64,000 bases of DNA from Urophycis tenuis (Eukaryota; Chordata; Actinopteri; Gadiformes; Phycidae): positions 817,858 through 881,857 of the forward strand of contig JAXIVH010000084.1 in NCBI GenBank assembly GCA_036785325.1. Direction: 5' to 3'. Shown piece by piece: positions 38,610 through 49,612 of the stretch. How positions within the stretch are numbered: the first letter of the stretch is position 1; the number at the start of each line of letters is the position of its first letter. Position numbers and translations under genes: made by a program. The notes below the pieces were generated by a model. The model saw nothing but the letters and a program-made list of their open reading frames with translations. It was not told where the DNA came from and did not search any database.

Positions 38610-41600
38610 CTGCAATTAGAGAGCGACAAGTAGAGATGGTTAACACGACAAAGTCACGTTCGAGAGCCTTACTGTACTTTTTGAATGATTCAAAACTATT
38701 GCTTCTTTGAGATAGCATACTGATTACATTTTGACTACTCAAACATAAACAAATTTGTGTTTAAACTAAACTAATACAAATCTAATTTGAGTAAATTCCA
38801 AAAGCAGACAAACGCAAACTCCTTCCTTATCGTCGACTACACACCAACATCCAGATACTCTGCTGTTACATTGGGCTTGCGTGCGTACTGTATATCTGCT
38901 ACCCACCCGCAAGACCCAGGCCAATGGGCAGGGGCATTCTGGCAAGGCCTCCCGAGTGCTTGAGCCTGTTCTGGAAAGACTTCTTCACCATCTCCATGGT
39001 GAGGTCTGGATGCCACACAGGCAGCTCCAGGCCCTCCATGCAGCCGATGATCCTCAGCTTCTCGTCCTCCGTCAGGAGCCCGCGCTCCCTGGACACGTAC
39101 ACCATGTAGGACATGTCGATGTTCACCGCCTCGCCATGCAACAGCGATGGGAGGACCTCCTGCAGAGGACATAAGAGGTGTCTGGAGTAGATGTCTACTA
39201 AAAACAAAACTAGGCGTTTCAATTGGCTTTCCACACGGCGAAGACAAAACAAGACACAAGGCTTTTTAAACTGAATCGAGTACACAAGAAGATGCGTGTT
39301 TCTAAATAAGTCCCAGCCCACAAGTATTAGCAGTATGTGTGTGGAGAAACCATGATCGAGTATCTGTCATACATGAGCTTGGTTTCAATGGTATTTGGTG
39401 TTGCAGCATGTTTGACATCGCCGACTGGGTGTAGTAGTCGTGGTGTGGCTGAAGATGTTGTGGTGGCGATAGAAGAGAAAGACTGCCCTGGTATGAACAT
39501 GCCTCTTTACCATTTCCAGCTCAGGACTGATGAGGTGGCCAAAGTCCACCAGGCGGTTCAGGTCGTCCTCCCAGAGGTTAGGCGCCAGCTCCTCCAGCAT
39601 GCTCTTGATGGCCATGCGGGTGGATGTCAACGCAGCCTCTGTGTTTTTGCCTCCGAACATATTGCTGCTGTCAGACTGAAACTTGCTATCCAGCAGGAAA
39701 GGACCATGTGTCTCCAGCAGCTCAAAGAGCTCTCTGTGCTTCATCAAGGCCATCTGGAAGGGAGAAACCAGGAAGGGAAAGAAATATTGAAGAGGTCAAA
39801 ACGAGATGACTTACTCACTCATTAGATTGCTGTGATAAGTGTTTTGGTTGGTATAAAGATATGAAGCCAACTCCAGGAGTTGGCCCCCATGGCTTCCCAT
39901 ACCTTCAACATCTCCGCCAGCCCATTGGAGATTTGACGGCGAGTGATGGTTTGGATGAAGGATCGGTCCAGGAAGGTCGCCACCGGCGGAACATATGAGC
40001 CCAGCTTGTTCTTACAGCTCGCAAAGTTCACCCCCGTCTTGGCGCCCACGCTGGCGTCCACGTAGGACAGCAGTGTGGTGGGGACCCTGATGTACGGCGT
40101 GCGTCTCCGGTACAGCGACGCGGCCAGCCCCACGATGTCCAGACACACGCCGCCGCCGATGGCGATGATGGGCTCGGTGCGTCGGTCCAGCGAGAACATG
40201 TGGATGTCGTCGAGGATCTTCATCACCAGCTCCATGGACTTGTTCTCCTCGGTGGTGGGCAGCGGCAGGATGCGGTAGACCACGTGGCGGGCCTCGAAGT
40301 AGTCACGCAGCTTGGGGCCGTAGAGGCTGTACACCACCTGGTCCATGACCACGAACCGGCGCAGCGGCCTGGGGTTGTTCCTCAGCTCCTCCAGCTGCCG
40401 AGGGTCTCGGATGTGGCCCAGCAGGAGGGTGTCGTTGCTGGGGTCCAGCAGACCCTGGGTCTCCACCACGTTGTAGGTGAAGGTGATGGGGCTGACCACC
40501 GTCCAGCTGCTGCCCCTCTCCGTCACGCTCTCATAGCTTTCATCCAAGACATCACCGTCATTCGAGAGGTAGCGGTAGCAGAAGACAATCCATACACCGT
40601 CACATAACATCTTTGACACTGCATTACATTACACGATACCAACATTGCCATAGTGACCTTGAATCTGACAATTCAAATCTTCAAAAAACATTTAACGTAA
40701 CGTAGCCAGAAATGTTGAAATGGGTGGGCACAGAAAAAAAAAACGAGTGGGCAAAACCAATTTGATTGAACATTTTTGGTGAACTCTTTTGGTGAACTTA
40801 AACGAAGGAAAGCCCTCTAATTGGACGGGCAACACTGACAAGTAGGCAGGCCCAGGCCCGCTCAGGCCCGCCCGTGGCTACGCCTCTGGTCAATGGCGTC
40901 ACTAATAGTCTAATCGTCATGTCGGTAACATTGCGTGTGTGCAACAGCCGTGCACTGGGCTAGGGGGTGCTAAATTAGTGATACCTTATCATTGCCGTCC
41001 TATGTGTTGCTTTCAATAAATAGCCTTATTTGTTTGTTTGTGTGATGGGAATGGCCCAATCCAATTATATTATAGAAAATAAGGCTAATAGTAGACTACA
41101 CAGTCATGCATGCAAGTACACTCACACACCGCACACACAGACACACGCACGCAGTGTTGACTGAGTGAAAGGTGAACACAAGTTCATCTTTGCCACGCAT
41201 CAGCTGAAACTAGCGCTCTCTGGCAATATGGTTTAAGTTCTTACAAGTAATGAGAAGAGTTTAATTTCTTGTGCTGCCTTGAGCACCACCTATTGGTGAA
41301 ATATGGGATCACTCCATTACAAGAGAACTAATTGGCTGGTGGCACACGCGCACGCGCACACAAACACACACAGGCACACACACCTAGGGTCTCCCTGTTC
41401 TGGGGGTTTATGCTGCATGTGGCATCATCTACCCTTACGTCCCATACTAGATACGTTCTACTCTACCGCTTTATTTTGGGGGTTACAAAAGCTTTTGCCA
41501 CGTGATTGTTTAACATATACCACGTGACCCTGAGTTTTACGCAACCACTCAGGCGTTGGAATGCTCCGTGTTCTGGGGGTTCACGCTGCACGTGACGTCT

Positions 41601-43831
41601 ACTTTTTGTGTTACGAAAACGTGAATTGTAATTCATACCACGTGACTTTAAGTTAGTTTTACACAACACCCACCTACTCACTTACACTTACATTTTTGAG
41701 ATCACTCAAGTACGAGAGAAGATAATTGGCAGGTACGGACGTGCGCGCACGCACACACACAATTAGGGTCTCCCTGTTCTGGGAGTTTAGGCTGCATGTG
41801 ACGTTTACCTTCTTCACATCCCATACTAGTTCGGTGGCATTTATCTAATGCATTATTGGGGGGTTACAAAATCTTAGACAGGCAACGTGATTGGTTAACA
41901 TATACAATGTGAATTGAGTTTTATGCAACGCCCACCTCCAACACCTTTGACCTTTTTTTTTTCTTCCTTTTTTCTCCTGAGGTCACATTTGTCACATTTG
42001 GGTCGAATATAAAGAACCGCACCATACAAGCAGTTACATGTAAGGGACGTTAAATGCTTCTGATGGTCTTCTAAAACGATCGTTTGATAATTAAATTGCG
42101 TTAACTAAATTCGTGAGTAAAGAACACCTTGAATTAATCAATATTGCGGAATGAATGGACACGAATGAGTCGTTTCGGGTGCACATGCACTGTCCACCGA
42201 GTTTAACACACACAAGTTAATCTTTGCCATAAATTGCAGCAACAAGCGCTCTCTTTGAGAATATGGTTACAATTATAACAAATAATAAATAAATAAAAAG
42301 CTCCTTTAGTACCACCTATTGGTGAAATATGGGACCACTCACGCACACGCGCATCCACACACACACACACACACACACAGTGGAGCTACTCGGAGTTCAG
42401 TGGGTTCATATGAATTCTACCTACACGTCCCATAGTATTTCCGTGGCACGTTCTCGTTACAGCTTTTTTTTTCGGGGGGGGGGGGGGGGGGTTAGAAAAG
42501 CGTAGGCATGCAACGTGATTGCCCAGCACATACCACGTGACTTGAGTTTTACACAACGACCATTCAAACACTAGGAACGCCCACTTCCACTAGCGTTTGT
42601 CTTTTTTTCCCCAACTTCTGTGGTGGCCAATTTTGCAAGGAGTTTGCATGCAAGGGAATGCTTCCGATGGTCTTCTAAAAATGACCGTTTGATGATTAAA
42701 TTGCGTTAACTCATTTCGCACAGAATGGAATTCATCAATATTGCGGGTTGAATGGCCACGAACGGGATCGCCCACCGTTTACTTTCCATGGACTATCTAT
42801 GTGAATGTAGGACCAGGACGGCTCTTTAACTTATTTTCGCATACGCACACACGCGTGTAGGGATAACTCATTCACTGTTACACACGCGTGCACAAGCACA
42901 CACACAATCAAAGCATATTGAGTCAGTTGCTGGTGCTAGTAGTGCTTGCTCAAGGGGAAGTGATGTGACGCTAGTCGGTGGAGGAGGGGGGTGTGCGTGT
43001 GCATCAGCTAGCAGCATCCCTTTTCATTCCTTATTCCTACATTGATCCACATTAAAATAGAACATATCTAAACTCCCTCTATAATACACCTTTAATAAAG
43101 CAAATCTGCGGATTCCGTTTTGGGTCACATGATAAAATCAAAACTTTTTGTGTAACAGCGAGTGGAGTGGGCCATTCACAAACCGACCGTAGTGCACGCC
43201 GGTTTCATCCAATTAAAACATGTTCGTTTTCGATATAAACGCATACTAAATGAGACATTACAATTGAACACAATGAAACGTTCAATACGTTCAACCCAAT
43301 GATTCAATAAGTCAATACAATTTGGTTTAAGGCCAGATGGGGTCTTAAGTCTAATTCGTCCATAAATGCCATGAATGGAATCAAGTGAGCAAGTTTCTAT
43401 TCATGTGTGTATGAATGGTCCACGCAATGGTCCACTCATTAGCTGCTGTGTAGAAAAATCTAAATCCGAGGGCACGGATTACGCAACCCGTGCGCGCTGA
43501 TAGTGATTCAGATGGCACGGTTTTACAAATTAATTCGCACGGATTTAGACATCGAGGTTTTTTTTTATTTTTTTTATTTTTTACCATGTCAGTCCAGATG
43601 GTGTTTTGTCGGAAGCAATTCTTGTATTACGATTGTTTTATTTATATTTAATCGTCAGTCTAAATAACTGTGTTATACTCACATTTTGGCAGCAGACACG
43701 TTGCCCTTGATCTTGTTTGAGCATTTTCCCATTTTACACCTCCATGTATTTTCGACTCGTAGTAAGCTGAACTCTGTCTTTGATTCTGTGCTGTTATTGT
43801 CTGTATCTACCAGATGAGTAGTCTTCCCCAT
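38521..43831 (-). CDS. eevs: 2-epi-5-epi-valiolone synthase (gadusol pathway)
   Basis: Exons on the - strand: 43831-43683, 40536-39903, 39753-39511, 39159-38907, 38609-38521. All junction phases agree; 1368 nt, 455 residues. EEVS is a sugar-phosphate cyclase of the dehydroquinate synthase superfamily that converts sedoheptulose 7-phosphate to 2-epi-5-epi-valiolone using NAD and a divalent metal. Visible are the NAD-binding IIAIGGGVCLD, the PTTLLSYVDASVGAKTGVN active-site loop with Lys, and the three expected metal-ligand contexts GLAEMLK, LVDFGHLISPE and LLHGEAVNIDM. It is head-to-head with MT-Ox and tail-to-tail with mitf, the known teleost arrangement. No stops or frameshifts are seen, so it looks functional. 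Confidence 0.95.
38907..39159 (-). CDS. eevs: EEVS exon 4
   Basis: Acceptor GTCCTCTGCAG, then EVLPSLLHGEAVNID with the second metal-binding His, through ARMPLPIGLGLA to donor GTGGGT. Phase 1 out. Confidence 0.92.
39511..39753 (-). CDS. eevs: EEVS exon 3
   Basis: 81 codons, MALMKHRELFELLETHG to LVDFGHLISPELEM, acceptor CTCCCTTCCAG, donor GTAAAG. Carries the first metal-binding His. Confidence 0.95.
39903..40536 (-). CDS. eevs: EEVS exon 2 (NAD-binding core)
   Basis: Reads YESVTERGSSWTVVSPITF through LLDPSNDTLLLGHI, IIAIGGGVCLD and the catalytic loop to GLAEMLK, then donor GTATGG. The 5' boundary is chosen at GAAAG/C (40537/40536) because it follows a pyrimidine-rich stretch and is the site that fits the phase-2 end of exon 1. 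An open frame extends further upstream, with an in-frame ATG at 40610, so an intron-retaining start there is an alternative. Confidence 0.88.
41170..42203 (+). repeat. Duplicated EEVS/MT-Ox promoter segment, copy 1
   Basis: Begins near AAGTTCATCTTTGCC, includes CACCTATTGGTGAAATATGG (41287), two E-box modules at about 41,387-41,700 and a third at about 41,767-41,960, and a decayed MT-Ox exon 1 at about 42,018-42,047. The same order of landmarks recurs in 42,204-42,790, with a period close to 1.0 kb. Confidence 0.85.
42018..42047 (+). pseudogene. Decayed copy of MT-Ox exon 1
   Basis: ACCGCACCATACAAGCAGTT followed by ACAT/GTAAGGGACG matches the real exon at 44,621-44,655 (ACCGCACCATGCAAGCAGCT, AAAG/GTAAGGGACG). 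The ATG has become ATA but the donor GTAAGG is kept. A TATAAAG lies about 15 bp upstream (near 42,009), which the active copy lacks. Confidence 0.8.
42204..42790 (+). repeat. Duplicated EEVS/MT-Ox promoter segment, copy 2
   Basis: Repeats the landmarks of copy 1: AAGTTAATCTTTGCC (42,214), CACCTATTGGTGAAATATGG (42,312), one E-box module ending in CACGTGACTT (42,534) and GATGGTCTTCTAAAAATGAC (42,666). The exon 1-like part has lost its splice donor. An inserted (CA)n (42,357-42,379) and poly-G (42,473-42,491) interrupt it. Confidence 0.85.
43683..43831 (-). CDS. eevs: EEVS exon 1
   Basis: On the - strand an ATG at 43831 opens 49 codons (MGKTTHLVDTDNNSTESKTE... EFSLLRVENTWRCKMG...) ending at AAAAT with a consensus donor GTGAGT. 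The phase-2 end joins exon 2 in frame. A TATA box sits about 90 bp upstream. It is supported by phase, donor, TATA and the existence of a duplicated, decayed copy at 44,873-45,025. N-terminal residues of sugar cyclases are poorly conserved, so homology alone would not settle it. Confidence 0.82.
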
Positions 43832-44629
43832 ATTTTCGATGAATGAACAATTCACTGGGTATTACGGTAAATCAATCAATATAGCTAATAAGGAATTGAC
43901 TCGGAGCTCGACCCGCTGTATTTATACAAGAGTGTGTTGGGAGGAGCGTTTTCCTTACAGGTCGTCACAAGTCACCGCAGCCAAGAATATAAATAAAAAT
44001 ACAATCATTCTATACAGTAAAGGTGACAGTATGCTCCTGGGCCTGCTTCGGGCATTTCACCATAGGTGTGAATGTACAGATTAAACTGTGTTTTGCAACA
44101 GTATCATTTTCCAAGGGTTCTGTGTGGAGATGAGAGTTATGTGGTTTCATAATGCATGCATGTATATAGAGTACATAATGCGAACTGAATGAAAATAAAT
44201 ATTGTCACTATAGGGTTTTCTTATGGTAAAATCACAAATTAAATAAAATAAAAAAAATAAATAAATAAATAAGTAAATAAATACAAAAAAAGCTCATGTG
44301 TATTTGATTAATTGAATACAATAAAATAGGGTTCCCGGAGCCTTTTGCCTTTTGCCCATTTTAATTTTGTGCGAACTTGCAAGGGCCAATTCTCCACTGC
44401 CCCGGCGACTGGAACCTTCGTCAAGTCGGGACTGGACCCCGTTCTGGGGGTTCAGGCTGCACGTGACGTCTTCTTTATGGGTTACGAAAACGTGATATAA
44501 TGTATGCCACGTGACGTTAATTCTGTTTTACACAACGCCCACCAACACTGACTTTTGACGTTTCTCTCAACTCCTTCGCCAGACTGGGCACAAACTGTCA
44601 CTTTTGGCCGAAAAAACGTGAACCGCACC
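43832..44629. promoter_or_regulatory. Head-to-head EEVS / MT-Ox promoter
   Basis: Only 798 bp separate the two start codons. The MT-Ox-proximal side has paired E-boxes, CACGTGACGTC at 44460 and CACGTGACG at 44508. The EEVS-proximal side has the TATA box at 43,919. The centre (44,190-44,300) is AT-rich with an AAAT tetranucleotide run. Divergent genes sharing this interval could be co-regulated. Confidence 0.75.
43919..43926 (-). promoter_or_regulatory. eevs: EEVS TATA box
   Basis: TATAAATA on the - strand (TATTTATA on +), which would put transcription start near 43,890 and leave a leader of about 60 nt before the ATG at 43,831. Confidence 0.6.
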
Positions 44630-44645
44630 ATGCAAGCAGCTAAAG
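44630..44645 (+). CDS. MT-Ox: MT-Ox exon 1 (16-nt coding part)
   Basis: ATG plus four codons (MQAAK) and one base, then a strong donor GTAAGG. The single G joins TT of exon 2 to make Val, continuing SDTPMEFLVEYL. Duplicated, mutated copies of this exon and donor upstream support it as a real exon. If it is skipped, the first in-frame ATG is at 46544 in exon 2. Confidence 0.8.
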
Positions 44646-47600
44646 GTAAGGGACGTGATCCGCCTCTGATGGTATTTCTAGATATGTTTTGAGGATGCAG
44701 TCGTGTTTACTAACACCTGGGATTGAATGAGGTGGTCGCCGTGCACGCGTGGGTCGTTTTGAGCATCAGTGAAGACGAGCGATCAGAGTTGGTGAAACTT
44801 TCTACGTAGACCTACGCACCTTTATGCAACTGTAGTTTAGCTGTCAGTGTACATGGGTAACGACAGATTCACGGCCGTATTTGCTTTATTTATATCTAAT
44901 CGTCAGTCTGAAGAACTGTGTTACACTCGCATTCTGGCAGAAGGCACGTTGGTTGCCCTGACTCTTGCATTTTTCCCTTTTTTTTACACCACCACCACGT
45001 GTTTTAAACTCGTACTACGCTACGGTGACCAGACGTCCCCGGTTTCCGGGGACAGGACCCCTTTTTTAGTGACCTGTCCCCGGCTACTGCTGTCCCCAGA
45101 AATGTCCCCGGTTTTCACTGTGACTGAAAGATCCGAAATTGGAATTAAGGAAAAAAATGAAAAAAATGAAAATGTTGACCTAAAGACATGTAGTTGCGCA
45201 CCGTACCCTGCTGCTCACCGATCAGAGCAGAATGCCCCTCTAGAATGCCCCTCTAGAATGCCAGCTGCGCGGTAGAGGCTACAGGTAGCCGACCTACATG
45301 GTACTTTCATGGCATTCGTGCGTCTATTCAGCCGGCTATGGTGTAAACACGGCAGGAATATCATTGATTGAATACAATTGGTGAACCAAAGGTCTTCCTG
45401 TGAGTGTTACTGTTTATCATGCTGTATGTTATGTTATTTAACCTTGAATTTATATGTGTATTATCTACGATGTGTGTGTGTATGATGACGACGTTATTGC
45501 TAACATTATTACCAGCAATTAGTTTGAGTAGGATGACGTAGGGTGACTTTATTAGGAGGATTTCAATGTCACGCTAGCTCCTTGGAGGTTGTTGGCAACT
45601 TGTCGGCAACTTGTCGGCAACTTGTCAGCAACGCAATTGAATAAAATCACTAAAAACTTAACTAATCATAACGAACTTGTGGCAGCCTGTCAGTGTCAGT
45701 GATGATAGCGGTCTCTGGCTGGCTGCGCCCGTTGATAAAACAACAACGAAACAAAAAAAAGGCTTATAGCGACGTGTTGTAGCTTAACCCTTGCCATTCA
45801 TTGCCCATTTCTCCTTGGACAGGATAGTTCACCTGCAATATGTTATTAACTAGAAATCCCAAACTTGTGTCAGCCTGTCAGTGATGATTGCAAGCAGTCT
45901 CTGGCTGGCTGACTGGCTGCAAACGACGCGCCAGTTGACAAAACGATTGTAGCCTAGGCCATTGCGATTCATTGCTCATTTCTCATTGAACAGGATAGTT
46001 CACTTCACCTGCCATGTTATATTAACAAACGTTTAAACTTTCTTTAAAGAATGCCCTGGGAGGCTGCCAGATGTCTATTGTAGCCTACTAACTTATAAAA
46101 TCATAGGGCTCTGACAGAATAGTGTGCCGAGCTCCCTGGCGGACTGAAGTTAATAGTGTTTAAGTGATATGTAAGGACCTATGGGCCTACTGTAGGGCCT
46201 ACTGTAAACGCAATATGTTGTGCTGCATAATACTGAACACTGAACTTCCCCAAATCTTGTGAAAATCATACGGTGTAAGGAGGAGGCCTTTTTGAGCAAA
46301 CTGCCAGGTTACATGTTCCACTTCCAGGGCAGGTGTGTTAAACTGGAATGTGGAACCTTTGTCCGACATTGGGGCGGCCCTGGGGGCAAGGGGGGGGGGG
46401 GGTTTCACGCTGCACATGACATCCATCTTCTTTTTCGGTTACAAAATCGTGCTGTTGACTGCATATACCACGTGACTCAGTTTTACACAACAGTTTTCCT
46501 CGCAAATCTGAATATTCACACCTCCACAGTTTCAGACACACCAATGGAATTCCTGGTGGAGTACCTGGCGAGGGCTCAGGTGCTTTGTGAGAGCACAGCC
46601 CACATTCCCGCAGAGCTGAGAGATAGCCTGAGGAAGGCGCTGGAGTTGGCCAGTGGGCTGGACGGCTACTTGGAGAAGATGACCACACAGGAAAGCGAAC
46701 CGCTCGCAGAACTACACGCGTAGGCCCCGCTTTTAGTTAATTCATTGTGATTCGTTCATTCAGATATCTTTTTGACAACACGCATATTTAAGATGATGTA
46801 CTTCATTAATCCCAGATGGCAAATGTGAAATTCACTCATTTTTTGAATGCACGGTATTACAATCGCAGGAAAACGGTCTCACACGACTGGGATCAAGCAC
46901 ACAAAGATGGGAAGACTATTTTCCGCCTGCCCAAGGAGTGTATCACTGGCCATGTAGAAGGTGTGTCCATGGTTGCATCGCCAGACATTTAACAATGACT
47001 GAAATATCCATTTCTGACCCGGGCCCATGTGTTCCACAGGCCAGACTCTGAAGATGCTGGTGCGTATGAGTAAAGCCAAGAGGGTTCTGGAGGTGGGCAT
47101 GTTCACAGGTTATGGAGCTCTCTCCATGGCTGAGGGGCTTCCTCAGGACGGTCGCCTGGTGGCCTGTGAGCTGGAGCCCTACCTGAAGGAGTTTGCCCAG
47201 CCCATTTTCGACAAGTCTCCTCACGGAAACAAGATATGTGTGAAAACAGGGCCGGCCATGGATACGCTGAAGGTATACATGCCTCGAGCGTAGGGGGGGG
47301 GGGGGGGTGAAATCCCATGAATGTTCTTGCAGTATCCATAGGCACATACAGTACGGGACAAAACAAGATCTCGCGTTACATTATAAAGGGATTGGAAATA
47401 GCGTGACTTCATGACACCAGGAACATGATCGCCTGAGTACGAAAGTGAGACTTTTGTTTTGGGGAGGCTTTTGCTCAATTGACATCGGTTGACCAATCAA
47501 ATTGGGTATCACTGTAACAAATCGCCCCCCTCCTTTAAGTCCTTTTCCACTTCACATCCATTGTGCGCGTGCACCGCTCTATCAAAAGCTTCCCAGAGCC

Positions 47601-48036
47601 AGACACACGCCACCGCTTCATACAGGTGACCGTGCCCCCCCCCCACCCCCCAGCTCCCCCGTTTTGCGTGAGCCGGGAGATAAGTGGGATGGCGCTCAAG
47701 GCTTCTCGTGGCGTGTTGTTTACGCCAATCGTCCTTTTTATCTTCAGGAGTTGGCGGCCGCCGGAGAGCAGTTTGACATGGTCTTCGTGGACGCAGACAA
47801 AAACAATTACATAAACTACTACAACTTCATCCTTGACAACGCTCTGCTGCGCCCCGACGGAGTGATCTGCGTGGACAACTCGCTGTTCAAGGGGAGAGTT
47901 TATCTCCCCGATGGCGGCGATGAGAACGCTGAGGCCTTGCGGCGGTTCAACCAGTTTGTTTGCGATGATCCACGCGTGGAGCAGGTGTGTGCGTGTGTGT
48001 GTGCGTGTGCGTGTGCGTGTGCGTGTGTGTGTGCGT

Positions 48037-48071
<35 letters not shown>

Positions 48072-49580
48072 CGCGTCTCAAACCACAGAAAACACAAAAA
48101 TGTCCACAGTCTGTAGTAATATAGGCCTCTTAACCCCTTACCTGCACATCAATGGGCTGTCTAGAAAATAGCAACCGTATCTAGCTTTGGAACATATTGT
48201 CCTACAGATTGAATAAATAGGAGCGTTGTTGTGTTGAGATATGAGCACTGACTGTCTTAATGTGTTTCTTGTTGAGAACATTGTTGTCTTATTGTGTCCT
48301 TCAGGTCATAGTGCCCCTCAGAGATGGGATCAGCATCATTCGTCAGGTTGCCATGGCTACCGTCTCCACTCACCAACTGGTATGACCCCTGCAGTGGTCG
48401 ATTAGACTGGCTACATGCTTTGATTTTAGTTTACTTTCTATTAAATTCATGAATATATATATGAGCGTGGGGACAAAATGTAGAAGGGATCAAATGTTAT
48501 GGTTTTGAAGCACAAAGTGCCCTCTACTCACTATCAAATTGTATCATGTCTATTATTGGTTGCAATGAAATGCATGCCTGTTTGGATTTTCTGCTGGTAA
48601 TTCAAGAACGTCTAAAAGATGGTTCAGTTAAGGTCATTCTTGGATTCCAAAAATGAATAAGTGAAATGCATTGCACGTCTTGTTGAATAGATGTTTATGT
48701 CAACATATTGGCTAACAAGTCAAAAGGTTCTGGGTTCGAACCCCAACAGTCTCACTGTAGGTAGGTAGTGTCAGAAATGCTGACGAGCTCAAAAAAAGTA
48801 AATGGTTCAAATTGATGTCATGTAGACTGGCCACTGTAGAAATACATCAAATACATCAAAATCCCCTTCTGGAGGCTTCATCCGCTCGGTTTTTCTACAG
48901 TAGAGTATCTCCGTAACAAAGCGCGCCAGTGGCTCAGTGGGTAGAGCGGGTGGACAGAGCGGGTCGTCCACTAACCGTAGGGTCGGCGGGTCGATCCCCT
49001 TGATCCCCCTCCTCCAACTGGCCACATGTCGAACCCTCACAAATGTGCTGATAGTAAGTCGCTTTGGACAAAAGCGTCTGCTAAATGCCCCCTTTACCCA
49101 TTTTACCTCCGCCCCTTGCACGGTTTTCCATCTGATGTTCTGTGCCGTTTGCCCCCCCACCAGAATCTCTGTAGCTGTATCATGGAAGCACCGCCTGTTC
49201 CCAGATTACCATAATGACCCTAAAGGCACGCGCGTCTCTCTCTCTCTGTACGCCTAATGGTCGCGTCAGTCACAGTGTTTGACCTCCGGTGTCGTTGTCT
49301 GCCTCTCCCAGAGCGTGATAACGGACGACGCGGTGTTCAGGGGCGTGGGCGGGGCCTCCGTCCTGGACCGCATGCGCCTCGATGGCAAGGCGGCGTACGT
49401 GACGGGCGGCGGCCAGGGGATTGGCCGGGCCTTCGCCCACGCCCTGGGGGAGGCGGGCGCCAAGGTGGCCGTGGTGGACGTCGACGAGGGGAAGGCCAAG
49501 GCCGTCGTGGAGGAGCTCACCCTCAAAGGTCAGGGTGGGGGGGGGGGGGGGGGGTCACGGAACCCGGTGCCGCACTAGTG

Positions 49581-49612
<32 letters not shown>

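Larger units (their letters stand above)
40537..43682 (-). other. EEVS intron 1 with duplicated promoter modules
   Basis: 3.1 kb. From about 41,170 it contains at least two imperfect tandem copies of a segment that includes decayed MT-Ox exon 1 and E-box modules (see separate entries). The part from 40,620 to 41,170 is single-copy with a short CA patch near 41,120. Confidence 0.75.
41395..46500. promoter_or_regulatory. Cluster of CACGTG E-boxes in repeated modules
   Basis: CACGTG palindromes start at 41499, 41521, 41589, 41639, 42534, 44460, 44508, 44996 and 46469. Seven of these read CACGTGAC. Related CATGTG/CACATG sites are at 41416, 41795 and 46413. Modules share the frame TTCTGGGGGTTCA, GCTGCACGTGACGTC, GGGTTACGAAAACGTG, ATACCACGTGACTT, GTTTTACACAAC. 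Such sites are bound by MITF/TFE, USF and clock bHLH factors. The GTGACGTC overlap also gives a CRE half-site. Confidence 0.8.

Noticed and set aside
40537..40610. EEVS starting at the ATG at 40,610
   Set aside because: In-frame and open, but the upstream exon at 43,683-43,831 with a consensus donor, matching phase and TATA explains the start better; kept as an alternative.
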